DNA from: Trichobilharzia regenti
Taxonomy: Eukaryota; Platyhelminthes; Trematoda; Strigeidida; Schistosomatidae
DNA length: 64,000 nucleotides
Assembly: GCA_944472135.2 (NCBI GenBank)
Contig: OX235267.1
Location: 16,599,452-16,663,451, forward strand
Direction: 5' to 3'
How positions within the stretch are numbered: position 1 is the stretch's first letter; every line of letters begins with the position of its first letter. The position numbers and the translations under genes are program-made. The notes under the pieces were generated by a model, which saw only the letters and a program-made list of their open reading frames with translations, made no database searches and was not told the DNA's origin. Shown here piece after piece: positions 58,001 to 64,000 of the stretch.

Positions 58001-61000
58001 CAAAAAAGTTGAATGATGACAATTTGTAGAAATACTATATATTACTTATAAGTAGTTAAAAACTGTAAAATAAAAACCTTACTCTTTATTATCATCGTCT
58101 TGAAAATAACCATTCGGCAGATGGAAATTACGTCGAAAGCGTAAACCTAACTTCGACGGGCCTGAACGATTTGAAGAATGTATTACTGATGGTGAAATAT
58201 AATTCGTACACTGGCTGCATGTTGTTGCATTCGATTCCGGTAAAATGCGAACATGTACAACAGAATCAGGGAACCAAATTGCATATCGACAGTTTGGATA
58301 ACTAGAACATGATAGAAACCAACCACCATTGTTTGTCTGACCAATTTCCATTGAACTTTAAGGTGTATTGGAAGGAGAGAGAGAGAGAAAAAGAAAAAGG
58401 AGATAAGATGAAAATGTTACGGAAATCTTGTTGACGAATGAAATAAGAAACAAATAGGAAAATTTAATACAACAAATGAAATTTTTAAAATTTTGAATTG
58501 TTCATCTGCAGAAATTCAAGTGGTTTCGAGTTAGATCACGAGTGGACATCCATTAAAGAACTAAATGAGAATCAGCACAGAGTGCTGAACATCCTACTTT
58601 GTAACTCTTCAACAGCATTACGTACATACGATCGTCTCGACCCCATTCATAGGGGTCGAACTCAGGACCTTCAGGTTATGAAGCGAACTCATTGACGAAT
58701 AAACCAATGCAACGGAATCTGATTACCCATTAAATCCAACCTCTTATCGATTTGAGACATATATATATATAAGTAGTTCCTTATTGTGTATGTAATTCAA
58801 GTCGAACATTCCAGTTGAGTCCTTTTATCATTGTCTGCTCAGTAAGGATTGGAATAGCTGGCTAACCCTATCAGTGTAGGACATTACGCAAAACTTTACC
58901 AATTCAAGTTACCACATTGTAGAGAAGCACATATAAATGAAGGGTAAAGAAACATACGATGAAACTATAATGAACGAAGATGTATTACACTGAATAGTAA
59001 GAGGAGAGTTTCTCAGCATACGTGAATAGTAATAAGACAAGAACACTCTGGTTATCAATACATGATATTTCCAAGAATTAGTTTCAGGTTAGACCACGGA
59101 TTGATGTCAGTTGGAGAAGCGTTGAATCGGGTCCCAGTGCCTGAATGGTATACGAGCTAGCTTGCCTTGTAACAAGAAGTCCTGGGTTCGAAACCTAGTG
59201 AGTGCGTACTAGCAATGAGTCCAAAACTAGGCTGACGAAACAGCTGCCCAGTACTCCCACTAGTTTCCGATGGTTTTCTAACTGATATCACTCCATGGTC
59301 CAACTTGGAATACATGATACGTTATTTCGAGTATATAAAAAAGACTATTGTAACGACAGAAGACAAGAGTCAGGCAACAGATCGTTTATTGAGAAAATCA
59401 ACAGATATTTATAGATTTTTATGTACATTATTATTCGTTACTGTTAGCATAGAAGCAGCGTCTTCGGATTGGCTGTTTTCCTGCTGAGGACTATTCTGTC
59501 ATCTCTTTGTGGCAGCTTCTTAGACAGTCTAGTGATATATCTGCGAATCGTATCCGCCCACGCTAAGTCCGCTGCAATTGGCTGTTGCGTTCCTCAAAGT
59601 AAGACTTTGTTCTTCTTTTGTCTCCTGACCTCGATTTGGGACGTAAACATTGACGTAAATTGGTGCTTAAAATTTTGGCTTGCAGACAGCGCCCACCACA
59701 CTTGCCCCCCCCCCGTTAAATAGTTTCGCGCGCAGATGTTCCGACCTTCTGAGCGATACATCCTCTCGTTGATGATTGTTACGTGCCGGCTTGTCTTACT
59801 GCATCTATCGTTGGATCTGACTGGCGTTAACTCGCTTTTGTTTGTCACCTCTTCTGATGGTATATACTTGAACCTATCTTTTTGTGACCGTGTATGGTTC
59901 TTCCCACTTTGAAAGGAGTTTCCGTGAACCTGGTCCGCATCCAACTGCATACCTTCTGTCTCTACACTTCACTTGGTCCCCGACTGTAGGGTAATGCACT
60001 GAGTCTTTTCTTTCTGCTCAGACTTCGTGGTCTCCCTCCGCTGCTTTTGCGTTACATTCCTGACTGCTTCCTTCCGTTCAGTTTCATTATACTCCACTTT
60101 TAGTGAAGGCGCCAGGTCTCATTGTTTATCGGTAATCGTGGTTTTCTACTATACATCAGTTGAAAAGGTGACTTCTTCGTTGTTTCCTGGGCGATAGCCC
60201 AATGTACTAGTAGAATCAGTGAAAGCTCCGTCTTCGGGTTATTACCCTTCGAGGCCAGCCACTCCTTCAGTGTAAGGTTGTTTCTCTCCGTATTTTAAGC
60301 TCGCATTTACTGTGTATAAAGATAAATCTCCAGTAATTTTAAGGCTTTAGTGATTGTATTCAAGTGTTGGTGGTTGCTGAGATTTTGATTGATTTTAGGT
60401 TAGATCAGTAACTGATATCATTTAGAGAAACACAGGAAACCCATAAGTGTACTCAATAGCTGTTTCACTCTAGTTTACACGACTCTTCAACAAGACTCAC
60501 TTATGATTCTACCGGAGATCGAGCCCAGTTGACGAGACTAACTCGCCAACTATCCAGTCTGTTGGGACAGAATCCAATAGCCTATGAATTTGGACTTTTG
60601 CCAGTTTGCAATAATACAGCACCATCGTCAACCCATATTATCGGTGAGCACCAGTTTCTCACGCCAGACTCGGGGACTTCGCTGGTCACAAATTCTCACT
60701 AGAATCTATGGGGATTATGCTGTGATTCCCACCTTTCTTCTTTTTTGTTGACAGTAACATGAAGTAATGAAGCCTCCTTTCAATAATCATGGCGAGTATG
60801 CTTACTAGCTTGCCTATTAGTCTTAAGCAGCATTGTTATCTTATTGTTATTTTTTGTGTGGCTTACCTCTTGGCGCCAGTATTATGCCAATTTTATGTTT
60901 TAATCATAATAATTTCTGCCTATCGACCTCTTTAGCAGTGAAGCATAAACTACCATTGCTGACCCCATCCATATGTATCCATTAATTCACCTACATCTAT

Positions 61001-61694
61001 GGACCTAGCAAGGTATGTTGGCGGTGCCCAGTGGGTTAGCTTTGATCTCTTCACATGACCTCCAAGTCACTCTAGCACTGACGACCAACTAGCTGCTTCC
61101 CTTTCGGGTTCTATTCAAGCAATGGCTTGTTTAGTGATGTCACTTGATGGTTTCCTCAAAGTATGGCCTCCAATCCACCTCCATTTCTTCCTGCCTATTT
61201 GTTTCACAATCGGTTCCTGGTTGGTTCGCTCATTTCCAGAGATCCGTGTGTCTGATCTTTTCTGGCCGACTATCTGATCTTGAGTAGTATTGAGCAAAAA
61301 CAACTGTTAATGAAGGTCTGTAGTTTGTTTGAGGTGCTCATCATGGCGCGCCAAGTCTCTGATCCGTACAGTAAGTGGCACTGACTTCACATTGGAGTTG
61401 AAAATCCCGATCTTATTTTCATGGTGAGTGCTGTTGACCCCCACACAGACTTGAGAGTAATCAAAGCTTGCCTTGCTTTTTCTATCCTTGCTTTGATATT
61501 CCTCATCAGTTCCGTCCGCCTGTAGTTGAAATGATGCTTCCCACGTAGGTAAAGGAGGTTGTTTCTTTCAGATTTCTACCATTTATACTGGCTGATTGTT
61601 GTCTGTTGTTGGTCTTGCCCAGGATTCTTCATCACCTCTGTTTTATCTATGTTCACCTGAAGCCCTATCTTTGATGCTTCTTCTGCTAACTTGT

Positions 61695-61746
<52 letters not shown>

Positions 61747-62137
61747 ACGCTTTGAGAATGATATCGCTGGCAGCAGCCACTCTCTTCGTTGAACGTCTTT
61801 TCTTCTAAGTAAACATATGTTTCCCAATTACAAACACGTTAAGTCAAAATAACTACTATCCACAACGATTAAATTCATAGAGAACAAACAGGTATAAAAT
61901 CAAGAAAAAAAAAGAAGAAAAAAACGAACCCATAATTATCAGATTGATTCGAACCAGTTGTTATCGGACGTAAGGCACTACGTTTCTGACGAAGTACTAA
62001 GTCTGATCGACAGGCTGGACAAGAAGCAATAAATGAAGCTGAACCAGTATTGCCTTGACTAGAACTCCCAGTAGAAGCGGTATTATTATTGATATTGGAA
62101 GAGAAAGACGCCATCTCACCGACACTACCAGATATAT
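38393..62137 (-). CDS. TOP3A: DNA topoisomerase III alpha, C-terminal part (seven exons; catalytic part outside window)
   Basis: Topoisomerase III alpha is the type IA enzyme that works with BLM-type helicase and RMI proteins to dissolve recombination intermediates. Exons in transcript order: 62137-61930, 58355-58083, 55254-54743, 53284-53167, 50613-50458, 43761-43424, 38538-38393 (stop TAA 38393-38395). They join in frame at all six junctions to 582 residues. Domains: topoisomerase zinc-finger halves (Cys 39, 42, 85, 91; then Cys 115, 118, 164, 167), a Ser/Asn/Pro-rich linker (about 175-305), GRF finger 1 (312-350), linker, GRF finger 2 (414-461), Ser/Arg-rich linker, CCHC knuckle (564-577), end at SNR. 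This is the order seen in vertebrate TOP3A. The catalytic Tyr and TOPRIM domains must lie upstream of 64000 on the - strand. Introns of 1.5-6.7 kb are packed with transposons. Confidence 0.92.
40000..42550 (-). pseudogene. Gypsy-1 pol: protease, RT, RNase H, integrase, broken
   Basis: Pieces recognised on the - strand: WEVCVDF (RT, near 41990), YRFKRMSFGLAGAP (41800-41750), YGDDLIIYS (catalytic YxDD box, near 41690), VLKCIEEFELRIN, EGTVEYTSRVLTHTEQKYST (RNase H, near 41170), RFLVETDHNPL, SGDWTPS-type integrase blocks near 40400 and PFQLVN/ETTKKATL-type integrase end near 40080. Stops and frameshifts separate nearly every block. Dead copy. Confidence 0.72.
42570..43180 (-). pseudogene. Gypsy-1 gag with CCHC knuckle
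   Basis: The gag start is at 43180 (MAAAKLMSFNGPA). The frame 43034-42633 gives a helical capsid-like region (AKLANLLRRAFPTLNEELKS, LQPVNAAQSMHIGELEKV), followed by RCFECGKSGH, a stop codon and MRQCP: a CCHC nucleocapsid knuckle broken by a nonsense codon at about 42611-42616. There is also a shift near 43035. The capsid folds RNA and the knuckle binds it, but this copy cannot make a full protein. Confidence 0.75.
43424..43761 (-). CDS. TOP3A: TOP3A exon F: GRF finger 2 and linker
   Basis: LVVTKQSQNKGRQFYTC, a Gly-rich loop PGGGDNGQPSSGC, then NFFQWADIEA complete the second GRF finger (Cys 439 and 456, Trp 461). A Ser/Arg/Pro-rich linker follows to NNSR. Donor GTAGGC. The last base G joins GT of the final exon as Gly. 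A Gypsy element begins within 170 bp of the 3' edge of this exon. Confidence 0.93.
43880..44350 (-). pseudogene. RTE-1 3' remnant
   Basis: - strand similarity to the RTE-1 3' end: AAGTGTACTAGTTCCAGCTG-type region, GAGAAGGCAAGTAGAG-type 3' non-coding piece and a decayed ORF2 end near 44160-44350. No frame. Confidence 0.55.
44495..44715 (+). pseudogene. RTE-2 3' end
   Basis: CCAAATGGGAAGGGACGAGT leads through the family's last coding block to GGAAACTAAGGGAATAAATA and an AAT-type tail (44700-44722). Confidence 0.62.
45335..45600 (-). mobile_element. SINE-3 copy
   Basis: The - strand head AGCCTTGAATAGCTCAGTAG with box B-like CAGTTCGAGTCTC is followed (toward higher coordinates on +) by the family block ending ATAGTGCACCGTGATGGTGG. 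It matches 49320-49550 in order. Confidence 0.62.
45725..45960 (-). mobile_element. Gypsy-1 LTR fragment
   Basis: Matches 39362-39560 in the same orientation (ACACCTTATCTTC, CACAGATCTTCCGTGTTGT, CTCCACAACGCTGAATCAT). Diverged, with both LTR ends gone. Confidence 0.72.
46250..46480 (+). pseudogene. Penelope-like fragment
   Basis: GRVHHRISEHHPGWLSKVYS matches the piece of the GIY-YIG domain after the YIG motif (compare RRVHRRISEHHPA at 12.1 kb). Downstream non-coding sequence is shared with 11.7 kb. Confidence 0.55.
46640..46727 (-). mobile_element. SINE-1 tRNA-like head
   Basis: The - strand GGTGGCACAAAGGTAGAATG and GGGGTTTGATCCTC resemble the SINE-1 boxes with changes. The body is not seen. 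Confidence 0.6.
46950..47752 (+). mobile_element. Gypsy-1 3' end and LTR, opposite orientation
   Basis: 46950-47430 matches the integrase end of the element at 39.6-40.1 kb in reverse. GGTTGGGGGACTAG (47421-47434) is a polypurine-like tract and 47442-47752 the LTR (TGTGCTACTGATAAG...TTGCA). The 5' part and 5' LTR are absent. Confidence 0.8.
47991..48279 (+). mobile_element. LTR-A solo LTR, internally deleted, with 5-bp target duplication
   Basis: TGTTATGTACTGGTCGAGAA...ACACATCA, bordered by TGAAG at 47986-47990 and 48280-48284. It is shorter than the other two copies because the second half-repeat at its start and the (TA)-rich end are missing. Confidence 0.88.
48615..48830 (-). pseudogene. 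Penelope-like GIY-YIG fragment, second family
   Basis: The frame 48815-48621 reads NVSEVNYIGQTSRSGVFRLS then EHKNLVAKV: an intact YIGQT-x-R signature, different from the YIGRT of the copies at 3 and 23 kb and close to that at 52.3 kb. No RT is nearby. Confidence 0.72.
49320..49550 (-). mobile_element. SINE-3 copy
   Basis: The - strand head CTCGAATTACTCAGTGGTCA with box B-like GGTTCAAGCC. The block ending in TTTAGAGTGCACCATGATGA is shared with 10.4 and 45.6 kb. Confidence 0.62.
49585..50175 (+). pseudogene. RTE-2 C-terminal coding and 3' end
   Basis: Starts in the TSLTCLGSIFSTTGDST-type block, then GKARQTFITLK, KIRIFNANVKSVSSSVTWVS, and a 3' region ending near GGGGCCAGTTGGAGG. Frames are broken and no AAT tail remains. 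Confidence 0.65.
50458..50613 (-). CDS. TOP3A: TOP3A exon E: linker and start of GRF finger 2
   Basis: Fifty-one codons: PQRNNDTDIWSRPTN, a Ser/Thr-rich linker, then GVVCRCGEPAK and CT. CxCGEPA starts the second GRF finger (Cys 414, 416). Acceptor CCTTGCATAG, donor GTAAGT. CT plus G from the next exon gives Leu, restoring the usual hydrophobic residue. Confidence 0.92.
50960..51400 (-). pseudogene. RTE-2 3' end
   Basis: TATTATTATTATT (50960-50974, the - strand AAT tail), then GTTCCTAGAGGAACATAGAG and CACTCGAGGAAGTGTGTGTG, down to the word GAAGGTCTGTAGTTTGTTTG shared with 61.3 kb. The two copies differ in decay. Confidence 0.72.
51610..51860 (+). pseudogene. Merlin-type (IS1016-related) transposase fragment
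   Basis: The frame 51600-51860 reads LVRGAAAKTENSLISTVQWY, KHCRVITSLKMERL, then LLEGEGVVVHADETVLLKQK. The pattern W-Y-x2-CR, 20 residues, GGxGxxVExDES-x-K fits the start of the DDE nuclease domain of Merlin transposases, which are known from schistosomes. VHADET would hold the first catalytic Asp. The frame ends at 51860 without the second and third acidic residues, and terminal inverted repeats were not found by eye. Confidence 0.55.
52030..52077. repeat. (TA)n microsatellite
   Basis: About 48 bp of TA in the TOP3A intron between exons D and E. Confidence 0.96.
52200..52770 (+). pseudogene. Penelope-like GIY-YIG fragment, second family
   Basis: LNGCQVKYIGQSSRTG is followed, after a shift, by RLAEHKSLAAKT-type sequence near 52370-52410. 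3' sequence to about 52770 (GTGTTCGAAACTTTGTCATC) resembles the stretch at 7680 inside RTE-2. Confidence 0.62.
52860..53035 (+). mobile_element. SINE-2 with intact hammerhead core boxes
   Basis: GTGGGTTCGAATCC (box B), GTGGGTGCGTG, CTGACGA (52925-52931), stem region, GAAA (52953-52956), GTC (52962-52964) then CAGTAATCC and the tail. The bases before box B were replaced by a piece of tail sequence, suggesting recombination between copies. Confidence 0.66.
53167..53284 (-). CDS. TOP3A: TOP3A exon D: GRF finger 1, second half
   Basis: GRLFYRCSGSTGNTCDFFLW after the junction gives the G-R-x-F-Y-x-C...C-x-FFxW pattern that names GRF fingers (Cys 337 and 345, Trp 350). Acceptor CCTTATTCAG, donor GTAAGT. 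The two-base end GT joins A of the next exon to give Val. Confidence 0.93.
53565..54440 (-). pseudogene. RTE-1 C-terminal and 3' remnant
   Basis: - strand order follows RTE-1 from about the YLGSCICQRQRVDL block (54220-54260) down to the 3' non-coding word near 53600. It shows the same frame as the two longer copies at the STIS junction. A frame at 53919-53677 retains RLIWLVHVLRM (usual [11 protein letters not shown]). Confidence 0.65.
54440..54570 (-). mobile_element. SINE-2 core and tail
   Basis: The - strand reads GGGTACATGATGATGAAGAG, CGCGAACTAGGG, GCCGAAACAGCTGTCCAGTA, then the tail GTTTCTCTGACTGATGTCAA. GAAA and GTC are intact; the first box is altered. It is joined to the RTE-1 remnant. 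Confidence 0.62.
54743..55254 (-). CDS. TOP3A: TOP3A exon C: finger end, linker, start of GRF finger 1
   Basis: YITCIFCDEDFCRILGIRIP closes the second finger (Cys 164 and 167) and matches the FxC-x2-x-C-D-x-LREIL region of vertebrate TOP3A. A PTPTPTP tract and 130 residues rich in Ser, Asn and Pro follow, then VLCNCGQPAIQLTVRKPGPN, the CxCG start of a GRF finger. Acceptor TTTATTTCATAG is strong, but donor GTTATT is weak. The junction Q-G-R restores the GRF motif exactly. Confidence 0.9.
55985..56463 (+). mobile_element. LTR-A solo LTR with 5-bp target duplication
   Basis: TGTTATGTACTCGTCGCC...GACATATCA bordered by ACCTT at 55980-55984 and 56464-56468. A (TA)n run (56428-56451) lies near the end as in the 29.9 kb copy. 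The first 40 bp hold two TTATGTACT half-repeats. Confidence 0.9.
56504..56990 (-). pseudogene. Penelope-like GIY-YIG domain, third type
   Basis: A 150-codon frame: NIIYKINCNNSEKHYIGQSG, RPLG-type loop, LLIHEHKLAVKI, then SVISLHCIETIMDIDLTGTT and EFLEAWYSSESSINRHIEI. The IYKI...YIGQSG...IHEHK pattern is a good GIY-YIG domain with the conserved YIG. Frame quality is better than in the other copies, but no RT is attached in this window. The same type occurs at 63.3 kb. Confidence 0.75.
57155..57232 (+). mobile_element. tRNA-like head of SINE-1
   Basis: GTCGGTGGCACAGTGGTTAG (box A) and GGTCCGGGGTTCAATCCCCT (box B), ending CCCGACGCAC, which pairs with the start GTCGG as an acceptor-like stem. The SINE body does not follow. 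It could be mistaken for a tRNA gene, but no standard anticodon arm was established. Confidence 0.72.
57233..57529. other. TOP3A intron stretch, nothing recognised
   Basis: AT-rich intron sequence with CA-rich words near 57455-57475. No repeat family or gene is seen. Confidence 0.4.
57530..57610 (-). mobile_element. Sm-alpha fragment with deleted ribozyme core
   Basis: On the - strand GGGAATGCAGATACATCTAG then CTGATGA leads at once to ATTCCTGGATTCCACTGCTA: helix I strands and the first core remain, while helix II and GAAA are deleted. Confidence 0.7.
57611..58082. other. TOP3A intron stretch, nothing recognised
   Basis: AT-rich intron sequence up to the donor of exon B. No gene or nameable repeat. 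Confidence 0.45.
58083..58355 (-). CDS. TOP3A: TOP3A exon B: zinc-finger core
   Basis: NNGGWFLSCSSYPNCRYAIW then FPDSVVHV completes the first finger (Cys 85 and 91). ATTCSQC (115, 118) and LGLRFRRNF start the next. The block G-x-FLxCSxYPxCR is the signature of topoisomerase C4 fingers. Acceptor CACCTTAAAG, donor GTAAGG. The phase 2 end (GA) is completed to Glu by the next exon. Confidence 0.92.
58500..58700 (-). mobile_element. SINE-2 copy, decayed
   Basis: - strand head with AAGGTCCTGAGTTCGACCCC box B, then a worn core region and the family tail near 58520-58560. The hammerhead boxes are not recognisable. Confidence 0.55.
59090..59300 (+). mobile_element. SINE-2, complete unit
   Basis: The head GTGCCTGAATGGTATACGAG and box B GGGTTCGAAACC are clear. 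Core GTACTAGCAATGAGTCC, a stem region ending AGGCTGAC, GAAA, CAGCTG-CC, CAGTACTCCC, then tail CTAACTGATATCACTCCATG. GTACT before and AGTAC after the core can pair as helix I. The first core box is damaged and GTC is GCC. Confidence 0.7.
59349..60290 (-). mobile_element. Gypsy-2 3' end: integrase end, polypurine tract, 3' LTR
   Basis: LTR 59349-59700 (352 bp, TGTGGTGGGCGCTG...CGTTACA on the - strand). Immediately upstream on that strand is AACGGGGGGGGG-CAAG, a textbook polypurine tract (about 59701-59716). Integrase end to 60290: TELSLILL, ETTKKSPFQLMYSRKPRLPI, and further frame 59950-59594. 5' part missing. The solo LTRs at 17.6, 27.1 and 37.4 kb belong to this family group. Confidence 0.85.
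60385..60570 (-). mobile_element. SINE-2 copy, decayed
   Basis: On the - strand a GGGCTCGATCTCC box B, GTGAGTCTTGTTGAAGAGTC, AACTAGAGTGAAACAGCTA and the tail ATGATATCAGTTACTGATCT. GAAA remains; CTGATGA is changed. Confidence 0.58.
61020..61690 (-). pseudogene. RTE-2 C-terminal coding and 3' end
   Basis: - strand: KIGLQVNIDKTEVMKNPG-type block (61640-61680), a KARIEKARQALITLKSVW-type block (near 61480), QIVGQKRSDTRISGNERTNQ and KKWRWIGGHTLRKPSSDITK (frame 61303-61115), then the GRQELVVSARVTWRSCE-type end near 61040. It lacks the AAT tail. Confidence 0.72.
61700..61741. repeat. (TA)n microsatellite
   Basis: About 42 bp of TA breaking into the RTE-2 copy, some 190 bp from TOP3A exon A. Confidence 0.95.
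61930..62137 (-). CDS. TOP3A: TOP3A exon A: first zinc-finger half
   Basis: Acceptor ATCTTTAG before 62137. An Asn/Ser/Thr-rich stretch precedes IASCPACRSDLVLRQKRSAL (Cys 39 and 42 of the visible protein). The exon ends GATAATTATGG, with donor GTTCGT, which is poor. The choice rests on frame agreement with the next exon (GG + T gives Gly). An alternative donor a few bases away cannot be excluded. Confidence 0.82.
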
Positions 62138-62679
62138 CTAAAGATATTTATAAAGACAAAAGGTGAGAGGAGATGAAATTCTCAAAAACTTATATTTCTG
62201 TACAACAGACAAATACTTTAGCCTTATTGTCATCACATGACTTGTATCGGTCAAGAATAAACTTATTTATTTAAACGCAGAAAAAGAAAAAACTTGATAC
62301 AATATGGCACCAAGAAAGATGCGCTACACAATGTTGTGTTGTGTGAGGGCTGAGATACTGCAGGTGGTTTCCTTAAGGGACCACCCCCGAGCCTTTGACT
62401 TGGGGTCTAACCCGCAAGGCAGCGGAGCAGCGTCAGGAGCTCCATTCCCGCGGCTGCCCGTGACCCATATGGGTTCACACGACATTTGATCCGAGTGGAT
62501 TCTGGAGCCTATATACCGCATATTAACTGCTTTTAGTCTAACCGCTATCCAAACAACCTTCCTGACATGGTAGGACCTGCAGGGACATGAGTCCCAGACA
62601 GTTTAGCTTGTTGGGTCACTGCGGTATTCAAGCCCGACCACCACGGATATATATTTAATATTTTTTTTAAATATTTTTG
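62138..62679. other. TOP3A upstream intron, GC-rich repeat-like patch
   Basis: 62340-62640 is clearly more GC-rich than its surroundings (CCACCCCCGAGCC, GGCAGCGGAGCAGCGTCAG) and has worn words (TCAAGCCCGACCACC) suggesting an unclassified repeat. No coding frame of note and no TOP3A exon recognised. Confidence 0.4.
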
Positions 62680-62860
62680 ATTACAGCTTGATTCCACACT
62701 GTATTTTTGGTACAAGTATGAAATTTTCAGCATGGATATCGGTAGCCCAAATTTTGCAGGGCGGCCATAGATATCAGGTGTGCGTCGGCGGGGACTCGAA
62801 CCCCAGACCATATGCATGGTCGGCGAGAGTCCTAACCGCTGTGCCACGGATGCACGTGCA
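62680..62860 (-). mobile_element. SINE-1, tRNA-derived, full copy
   Basis: The - strand box A GGCACAGCGGTTAGGAC, box B GGGGTTCGAGTCCC, the conserved body and TAATCAAAAATAT end. It is the best preserved of the three full copies in box B. Confidence 0.76.
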
Positions 62861-62934
62861 GTTGGTCAAGAATGAAAACAAAAAAACAATAGCAGCCATT
62901 CCAAGGAGGACAAAAGGTAGTACACTACAATAGA

Positions 62935-63830
62935 GAAGATCTGTAACTCAGGTGGATGGTATTGAATTAGTTGTTTTCTCTGAGCTGAGCTGGTTAATTT
63001 AATTACGAGGCTTTGACCGTTCCCCGTTCTAGACAACATTCCCCTTCACAACAGGTCTAAGTATAAAGTGGACTTATTCAAATTCTCTATGATCGATGAT
63101 ATAATTGTATCTCATGGCAACCGTGGTTGTGACTGGTTGTTTCTTAATTTGTGTCTCTATTGATCATTTTTATTATTGACTTGAAATTCGAAGTTTCTTG
63201 TCATGTGATGATTTACTTTTTATTAGCTGACCACAAAAAAATTCATCCTACCATATATAAAAAAGTATCTCTGAAATAACATCCAGAATCCTTAGATCGT
63301 TTGAAATAGATACAGCACATAAACCAGCCAGCCAGCAGAATCACGTCATTGGATATGACGCAAAGCAAAAATAATCAATACCATTTGGAAAGTACAAATT
63401 GCATGCATGAACTGCAATAAACATTACATCGTTGGTCAAAGTGGGCGGCCCCTTCGAATCCGAATACACGAACACAAATTAGTTGCAAAAAGGCATGATA
63501 TATATGCTCTTTTGTATCAATGAATGTGGATAATTGTGGACACCAATTTGATGATTGGGATAATGTAGAAATTTTGAATACGGGAGACACCAAAAATACT
63601 GTGTGGGGATTCCTAGAAGCCTAGTACTCAAATGAGTCAGCCAGTGATTAACAAACATATCACCTCTATAGACAAAATTTACCAGCTAATAAAAAGTAAA
63701 TCATACGATAACAAGTTCGAACTCCAAGTCAGTAAAAAAAATGATCAATACAGATATACAAAGGGAAGGAGTCACGACAGTGGTTGCCAGAAGATACAAT
63801 TACATCATCATTCATGGAGAATTTAAATTT
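62935..63830 (+). pseudogene. Penelope-like element with GIY-YIG domain, third type
   Basis: A leader-like word (GTAACTCAGGTGGATG to GTTTTCTCTGAGCTG) is shared with 55.81-55.87 kb. Near 63400-63480 the frame reads CMNCNKHYIVGQSGRPLRIR, IHEHKLVAKRHDIY, a GIY-YIG domain with one inserted residue in YIGQSG. The end, frame 63632-63826, reads KHITSIDKIYQLIKSKSYDN, matching the type at 56.5 kb. Stops are present near 63520. Confidence 0.7.
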
Positions 63831-64000
63831 TCCACTCATAAAAGAAGGTAAATTAGAAAGTGATGATTTTTCACAAACATAATTGTGATTGTTATGATTA
63901 ATCAATCTGCAAAATGAGTTGAATAAGTGCATCACAGTAATGTAATAAAATGAATAATCTAATCAATGAGTTGTAATCAGGAGGTGCACATAAAAACGGA

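Noticed and set aside
1..64000. CRISPR arrays, operons, bacterial-type promoters
   Set aside because: None seen; splice sites, SINEs and retrotransposons show this is animal nuclear DNA.

Overview
The window looks like a schistosome (blood fluke, Schistosoma or a close relative) genomic segment. The reasons are AT-rich sequence, small exons separated by multi-kilobase introns, Sm-alpha-type hammerhead SINEs, many Penelope-like elements with GIY-YIG domains, RTE- and CR1-type non-LTR retrotransposons, Gypsy-type LTR elements and a probable Merlin transposase fragment. The species cannot be fixed from the sequence alone.

Only two host genes are visible. Both are cut by the window edges and they point tail to tail. 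On the + strand, four exons (1708-1773, 10020-10088, 12752-12840, 17169-17259) encode the last 104 residues of an ethanolamine-phosphate cytidylyltransferase (PCYT2), the CTP-dependent middle step of the CDP-ethanolamine pathway. On the - strand, seven exons running from 62137 down to 38393 encode the last 582 residues of DNA topoisomerase III alpha (TOP3A): topoisomerase-type zinc-finger halves, two GRF zinc fingers and a terminal CCHC knuckle. All splice phases agree in both models, and a stop codon ends each gene.

Nearly everything else is transposon-derived. 0-17 kb: PCYT2 introns with a Penelope element between 460-bp inverted arms, a second long hairpin, an Sm-alpha hammerhead copy and a decayed RTE element. 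17-38 kb: intergenic ground with solo LTRs, a 650-bp composite inverted duplication, several Penelope fragments, two longer RTE copies (one with a clear 12-bp target duplication) and a CR1-like element. 38-62 kb: TOP3A introns with a nearly complete but broken Gypsy element in the last intron, three solo LTRs of one family each in a different context (two of them here, one at 29.9 kb), Merlin, more Penelope fragments and SINEs. 62-64 kb: upstream TOP3A intron with a SINE and a Penelope fragment.

Family labels used below are local to this window: RTE-1 (ACAG-type 3' tail), RTE-2 (AAT-type 3' tail), SINE-1 (tRNA-like head, conserved 110-bp body), SINE-2 (tRNA-like head plus hammerhead-like core), SINE-3 (another tRNA-like repeat), Gypsy-1 and Gypsy-2, and LTR-A (solo LTRs with 5-bp target duplications). 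Boundaries of old repeats are approximate, by eye. No alignment or database search was run.
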